A program made the translations under genes and the position numbers. The notes below the pieces were generated by a model that saw nothing but the letters and a program-made list of their open reading frames with translations, did not search any database and had not been told where the DNA came from. A stretch of DNA of 5,337 nt. Source: Patescibacteria group bacterium (lineage in GTDB: Bacteria > Patescibacteriota > Patescibacteriia > Patescibacteriales > GWC2-42-12). This document shows, piece by piece, positions 1 through 2,961 of this stretch (its first letter is position 1; each line of letters starts with the position of its first letter). The stretch lies in contig JAHJXD010000096.1 in NCBI GenBank assembly GCA_018827685.1, positions 1 to 5,337 of the forward strand. Reading direction: 5' to 3'.

Positions 1-1014
1 CGTCCGCGTCCCGAAGAAGCGCCGGTTGGCGACTGGGGTGATGTCCTCCGCGAACTTCCCAATCGCGTCGGTGATTGGATGGAGCGGCTTCAGGGTGAAG
101 GCATCCGTGGGGCGGACCTCGTCTTTGCCTGCATCGGCCCGGCCCTGGAGATCTACAGCAGGTATTCCAAGGTTGTCGATCCGCAAGAAAGGGAGATTCC
201 TCTCGGCGGCAATCCGGAAGCGGCAGAGCCCCATACACGGGGTTATCTGGCATATGTTTGGGAGACAGTGGGCCGAATCGCCCTCGAGCAGATCCTCGGC
301 ACGTCGGAAGCCCGGGCACGGAACGGCGCGGCTGGGGCGCTGGAGGAAGACGCTCGTCTGACCGCCCTTTTCCTCTGGACGCTCCAGAGTACGAATGGCC
401 AAAATGGTACTGCCGCGGATCCGGGGGAAGATGCCGAAGACGGCGCAGGCGAAGAGGATGAGGGTGAGGGTGCCACCCCGCGCGGCAAGGCCAAGGGCTT
501 CAGCCTGGTCTTTGATGTGGTGCGACGCTTTGCCCAGCCGCTGGGGATCAACCTGCCTCTCTGGGAGAACCGGATCGTCACGACCGAAAAGGGCGTGGTG
601 CGGCTCCTGCCGGTTTCCGAGCGCGCCAGGCAGCTCTTCGGCGACGACGGGGTCGGTTCCGCCGCCGATTGGATCGAGGACGACCCGGTCAACCATCTGC
701 AGTTGGCGCTCTTCCCTGAAATGGAACAGGATCAAGCCCCCAGGATTCGCGGCCGCGGCCGCCGGAAGGTGACCATCGACTCCTCCGCGATGAATGGGGA
801 ATCCATGAGCAAGGCGACCACCCTCGACCGGGTGCATGCGGCGATGCTCCTTCAGGCGGGCGGCCAGGCGAACGCTCTCCGGGCGCTCATCAAAGCGGAA
901 CAGGATCGCGGCCCGGACTTCCTTCGTCTTTCCAATGCCCTGTCGGCCCTTTATCCTAAAGAAAGCGAGGAGAAGAGGCTCCTGGACGCGATGCTCTTGG
1001 CGGCGCCGAGGTAG
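1..1014 (+). CDS. DUF1156-family DNA (adenine-specific) methylase, C-terminal part (5' end outside window)
   Basis: The frame is open from base 1 to the TAG at 1012-1014 (337 residues). The ATG at 79 is internal, because conserved-looking sequence continues upstream of it. I recognise the C-terminal half of DUF1156/COG1743-type methylases. The block at about 109-177 contains FACIGPALEIYSRYSKV. A segment at about 337-390 contains ALFLWTLQS. The region around 499-640 contains FDVVRRFAQPLGINLPLW and VVRLLPVSERARQLFG. A helical tail begins near 817 (TTLDRVHAAMLL) and ends LLDAMLLAAPR. An acidic, Gly-rich linker (418-471) separates two of the conserved parts. The SAM-binding and catalytic DPPY/NPPY motifs are not in the window, so methylation is inferred from the family. 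These enzymes recur beside DUF499 ATPases in defence islands and are related to PglXI of type 3 BREX. The last ~41 codons are duplicated at 2069-2192. The next gene starts 6 bases after the stop. Confidence 0.86.
   Translation, partial: RPRPEEAPVGDWGDVLRELPNRVGDWMERLQGEGIRGADLVFACIGPALEIYSRYSKVVDPQEREIPLGGNPEAAEPHTRGYLAYVWETVGRIALEQILGTSEARARNGAAGALEEDARLTALFLWTLQSTNGQNGTAADPGEDAEDGAGEEDEGEGATPRGKAKGFSLVFDVVRRFAQPLGINLPLWENRIVTTEKGVVRLLPVSERARQLFGDDGVGSAADWIEDDPVNHLQLALFPEMEQDQAPRIRGRGRRKVTIDSSAMNGESMSKATTLDRVHAAMLLQAGGQANALRALIKAEQDRGPDFLRLSNALSALYPKESEEKRLLDAMLLAAPR
891..1014 (+). repeat. Direct repeat A, copy 1: 3' end of the intact methylase gene
   Basis: These 124 bases align without gaps to 2069-2192. 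I count 28 mismatches by hand (about 77% identity). Both copies begin CAAAGCGGA, end at a stop codon (TAG here, TAA there) and have CCGAGGTA just before or across the stop. At protein level 33 of 41 residues match. This marks an ancestral duplication or a second related system. Confidence 0.9.
1008..1012 (+). promoter_or_regulatory. Ribosome binding site for the EVE-nuclease gene, overlapping the methylase stop
   Basis: GAGGT sits 8 bases before the ATG at 1021 and runs into the methylase stop codon, so translation of the two genes is probably coupled. This spacing favours ATG 1021 over GTG 1015 or GTG 1018. ATG 1024 is a possible alternative. Confidence 0.55.
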
Positions 1015-1020
1015 GTGGTG

Positions 1021-1989
1021 ATGATGGCAATGGTGAAGGACAACCTGTCTATCTGGCAACTGGGTGGTGGCCCGGCCTCAAGGCCCTATGCCGACGTCTT
1101 CCTTAAGCATGGGGTAGGGCTCATCGGGCCGGGAGACGCCGGAGCCTGGAAGCCTGAGCGCGACGATGACGAATTCGAGGGCGGCTTCGTGCGCCGCTTC
1201 GCCAGCGAGATGCAAGTGGGCGATGCGGTGCTCCTTCGCACGGGTATTGCCACGATAACAGCCGTAGGAATTGTGGCCAGCGATTACATGTACCTGAATC
1301 AATTCGATGACGTGAATGGATGGGATCTCCAGCATGCCAGACGTATCCGATGGATCAGGTTGCCGCAGGAATACACGTTCGGGACTCAGGTTTTCGGAGC
1401 CAACCCAACGCGCTGCTCGCGGACATGGAACGAGGAAGTGAAGGACTATGCCGAGCGATTTCTGAACTCGCCGCCTACACATTGGCAGGAAATGCCTTTG
1501 CCGGAGCTTCCCGGAGAGGAGCCTGGCTTGGACAAGGTTCCTCCGGCTCTTGAAGGAATCGTGGCGCAAGCGCAGGATTTGGCCGGGTTGTTTTTGGATC
1601 GTCAGAACTTCGGGGACTGTCCCACCGAGGATGAAATGGTTGCGCACTTCGTGGTTCCGTTTCTTCAGGCGCTCGGCTGGCCACCGGAGCGGATTGCCGT
1701 CAAATGGAGGTACATCGACGTGGCTCTGTTTGAGTCGTTACCGCGTATTCCCGAGAACTGCCGGTTTGTGATCGAAGCCAAGCGATTCGGTGCAGGTGTA
1801 GAAGGTGCGCTGGAGCAGGCCAAGGGATACGTGGAAACCCTCGGCGTGCCTTGCGACGTGATTGTCGCCGATGGCATTCGATACCGCATGTACTCGTGTG
1901 AGAACGGATTCGCGCCGGTCGCTTACGCAAATTTGATTCGATTGAAACAAACGGCAACCGATCTTTTCACCCGGCTGAGAAGATCATAG
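1021..1989 (+). CDS. EVE/PUA-like domain fused to a PD-(D/E)XK (HsdR_N-like) nuclease domain
   Basis: This 322-residue protein has two parts. Residues ~10-115 look like an EVE/PUA-like fold: GVGLIGPGD (31-39), VGDAVLLRTG (66-75), ITAVGIVASDY (79-89) and GWDLQHARRIRW (100-111). EVE-type domains bind modified bases in DNA or RNA. Residues ~200-320 carry a PD-(D/E)XK signature like the N-terminal nuclease domain of type I HsdR subunits. This comprises an acidic helix (TEDE, 202-205), D233 in YIDVALF, E252 and K254 in VIEAKRF, and Q266-x3-Y270 in QAKGY. All catalytic positions appear intact. I infer a modification-sensing restriction endonuclease acting with the upstream methylase. No translocase or ATPase domain is fused, so any motor must come from another protein. 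The gene lies 6 bases after the methylase stop and is followed by a relic of a DUF499 start, so it once sat directly between methylase and ATPase. Its G+C is lower than the methylase. The nuclease call is firmer than the EVE call. Confidence 0.75.
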   Translation: MMAMVKDNLSIWQLGGGPASRPYADVFLKHGVGLIGPGDAGAWKPERDDDEFEGGFVRRFASEMQVGDAVLLRTGIATITAVGIVASDYMYLNQFDDVNGWDLQHARRIRWIRLPQEYTFGTQVFGANPTRCSRTWNEEVKDYAERFLNSPPTHWQEMPLPELPGEEPGLDKVPPALEGIVAQAQDLAGLFLDRQNFGDCPTEDEMVAHFVVPFLQALGWPPERIAVKWRYIDVALFESLPRIPENCRFVIEAKRFGAGVEGALEQAKGYVETLGVPCDVIVADGIRYRMYSCENGFAPVAYANLIRLKQTATDLFTRLRRS

Positions 1990-2057
1990 AGGAGTGTGTA
2001 CCCATGGACCCCTGGTACAAGATCGCCACGCCGTGCAAGGAACTCGGAGAAGGGCGC
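1990..2057 (+). repeat. Direct repeat B, copy 1: 5' end of a lost DUF499 gene with its ribosome binding site
   Basis: This segment matches the start of the intact DUF499 gene at 2895-2961. From 2001-2057 against 2905-2961 I count 10 mismatches in 57 bases (about 82% identity). Upstream, the AGGAG (1990-1994) and the CCC before ATG 2004 correspond to the AGGGAG and CCC before ATG 2908, with a small indel. Similarity ends at GGGCGC (2052-2057). Confidence 0.88.
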
Positions 2058-2192
2058 ATCTCACGAATCAAAGCGGATCAGGATCGTGGCCCGGACTTTT
2101 TGTGTCTTGCCATTGCCCCGTCGGCCCTGTATCCTATAGTAAGTGAGGAAAAACGTTTGCTGGATGCCATGCTTCTCGCCGTACCGAGGTAA
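2004..2192 (+). pseudogene. Chimeric remnant: DUF499 N-terminus fused in frame to DUF1156 methylase C-terminus
   Basis: This is a 62-codon open frame with an AGGAG ribosome binding site 9 bases upstream. Residues 1-18 (MDPWYKIATPCKELGEGR) match the start of the DUF499 protein at 2908 (MEPWYKIATPRKEVREGR). Residues ~22-62 match the last 41 residues of the methylase ending at 1014 (IKAxQDRGPDFL, SALYP, SEEKRLLDAMLLAxPR). It cannot encode either function, since the Walker motifs and methylase core are absent. Several changes relative to the intact methylase are non-conservative (R to C, N to I, L to P, KE to IV), as expected for decaying sequence. The junction lies in 2058-2068, next to GGGCGC. 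GGGCGCTC occurs at 881-888 in the methylase and at 2956-2963 in DUF499, so the fusion could have formed at this microhomology. I read it as the scar of a deletion between two tandem systems. The persistence of one open frame may be chance over so short a length. Confidence 0.86.
2069..2192 (+). repeat. Direct repeat A, copy 2: 3' end of a lost second methylase gene
   Basis: This is the partner of 891-1014, ungapped over 124 bases. Of the 28 differences, about 14 lower G+C in this copy and 6 raise it (hand count). The MntA gene begins 19 bases after its TAA, mirroring the 6-base gap between the intact methylase and the EVE-nuclease gene. Confidence 0.9.
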
Positions 2193-2195
2193 AAA

Positions 2196-2203
2196 AAGGA
2201 GAT
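2196..2203 (+). promoter_or_regulatory. Ribosome binding site that sets the MntA start
   Basis: AAGGAGAT lies with GGAG ending 10 bases before ATG 2212, in the 19-base gap after the remnant's stop. It supports ATG 2212 over the in-frame upstream ATG at 2143. A start at 2143 would translate the methylase remnant in another frame and add 23 unrelated residues. Confidence 0.8.
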
Positions 2204-2211
2204 ATAGCGAA

Positions 2212-2502
2212 ATGGATGCTGAAAAACGGCTGAAAGAAAAACGCGATGCCGTTATGCTTCTTGCGGCAAAGCATGGCGCGAGGAACATCCGCGTTTTCGG
2301 TTCGGTTGCCAGAGGCGAACCCGGTCCGGAAAGCGACATCGATCTGCTGGTGAATATGGAAGAGGGGCGTAGCTTGCTGGATCTGAGCGCTCTGGTCTTG
2401 GATCTGAAGGACCTGCTTGGTGCAAAAGTAGACGTGGTTTCCGAAGATGGCCTCTATTGGCTTTTACGCCGGAAAATTCTCAAGGAGGCACGGCCATTAT
2501 GA
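2212..2502 (+). CDS. mntA: MntA-type minimal nucleotidyltransferase, antitoxin of a HepT/MntA pair
   Basis: This 96-residue protein is a minimal nucleotidyltransferase of the polymerase-beta superfamily. The GSX10DXD motif is complete: G30-S31 within FGSVARGE, and D42-x-D44 within SDIDLLV. A third acidic residue, D74, sits in the KVDVV strand. All metal-binding carboxylates are therefore present, and the length is typical for the family. In characterised HepT/MntA systems the MNT protein transfers AMP to a tyrosine near the HEPN active site and so silences the toxin; the same activity is expected here in the cytosol. The gene overlaps the downstream toxin gene by ATGA, the usual translationally coupled arrangement. 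It begins 19 bases after the stop of the methylase remnant, so it occupies the same slot that the EVE-nuclease occupies after the intact methylase. Its G+C is clearly below that of the two large genes. Confidence 0.93.
   Translation: MDAEKRLKEKRDAVMLLAAKHGARNIRVFGSVARGEPGPESDIDLLVNMEEGRSLLDLSALVLDLKDLLGAKVDVVSEDGLYWLLRRKILKEARPL
2482..2488 (+). promoter_or_regulatory. Ribosome binding site for HepT inside the end of mntA
   Basis: AAGGAGG, a near-perfect anti-16S match, lies 10 bases before ATG 2499. It fixes the HepT start at 2499. The longer in-frame start at TTG 2457 would add 14 residues read from mntA in another frame. Confidence 0.85.
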
Positions 2503-2882
2503 AGAAAGACCCCCGAGTTTATTTGGCTCAGATATTGGAGCGGATTGACCGGATTCTCGAATACACCGCTGAAGGGAAAGATGCCTTTTTCACCGACGCG
2601 CGGACTCAAGACGCCGTTATTCGGAATTTCGAAGTTATTGGTGAAGCTGCAAAGCGGATACCCGGCGATTACAGGGAAAATCATCCATTGATTCCATGGC
2701 GTGCACTATCCGGCTTTCGCGATGTTTTGATCCACCAGTATGAGGGGGTGAGCGTTGCCGAGATCTGGCAAATCATCGAGCGAGACCTCGAAACTCTCAG
2801 AGAGGCGATCATTAAGATTCTTCCACCTTTGAAGGAACTGGAAAGACAGATTGCAGGCGATGACGAGCCCACCGAATCCTGA
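2499..2882 (+). CDS. hepT: HepT-type HEPN ribonuclease toxin (DUF86)
   Basis: This 127-residue, mostly helical protein carries the HEPN catalytic motif R-x4-H-x-Y as R74-DVLI-H79-Q-Y81. The family block around NFEVIGEAAKRIP (43-55) precedes it, and IPWRALSGFRD leads into the motif. The active-site Arg and His, and the Tyr that MntA-type antitoxins AMPylate, are all present, so the toxin looks intact. HepT proteins act as RNases (tRNA cleavage has been reported for characterised members) and form dimers. The start is set by AAGGAGG and the ATGA overlap with mntA. The C-terminal tail after ~residue 110 is charged and shows no recognisable motif. The stop is 25 bases before the DUF499 start, so the toxin is probably co-transcribed with the ATPase gene. 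Embedding in a methylase-ATPase operon suggests a guard or abortive-infection role, which is inference. Confidence 0.93.
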   Translation: MKKDPRVYLAQILERIDRILEYTAEGKDAFFTDARTQDAVIRNFEVIGEAAKRIPGDYRENHPLIPWRALSGFRDVLIHQYEGVSVAEIWQIIERDLETLREAIIKILPPLKELERQIAGDDEPTES

Positions 2883-2894
2883 ATGAAACCTGAC

Positions 2895-2961
2895 AGGGAG
2901 TATGCCCATGGAACCTTGGTATAAGATCGCCACACCGCGGAAAGAAGTCCGGGAAGGGCGC
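2895..2961 (+). repeat. Direct repeat B, copy 2: ribosome binding site and first codons of the intact DUF499 gene
   Basis: AGGGAG (2895-2900) lies 7 bases before ATG 2908 and sets the start. This segment is the intact partner of 1990-2057, with similarity ending at GGGCGC(TC) (2956-2963). Conservation of this start in the remnant independently supports ATG 2908. Confidence 0.88.

Noticed and set aside
418..471. Acidic Gly/Glu/Asp-rich stretch in the methylase
   Set aside because: It looks like a flexible linker between conserved segments. Such low-complexity loops are ordinary in large methylases and need no separate feature.
2193..2211. Run of seven A residues after the remnant, considered as part of a promoter or terminator
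   Set aside because: No inverted repeat precedes it and no well-spaced -35/-10 pair is convincing. It is explained by the ribosome binding site of mntA.
1990..2961. Insertion sequence or integrase-mediated origin of the duplicated ends
   Set aside because: No transposase, terminal inverted repeats or target-site duplication is visible, and the repeats are gene ends in direct orientation, which fits recombination or deletion better.
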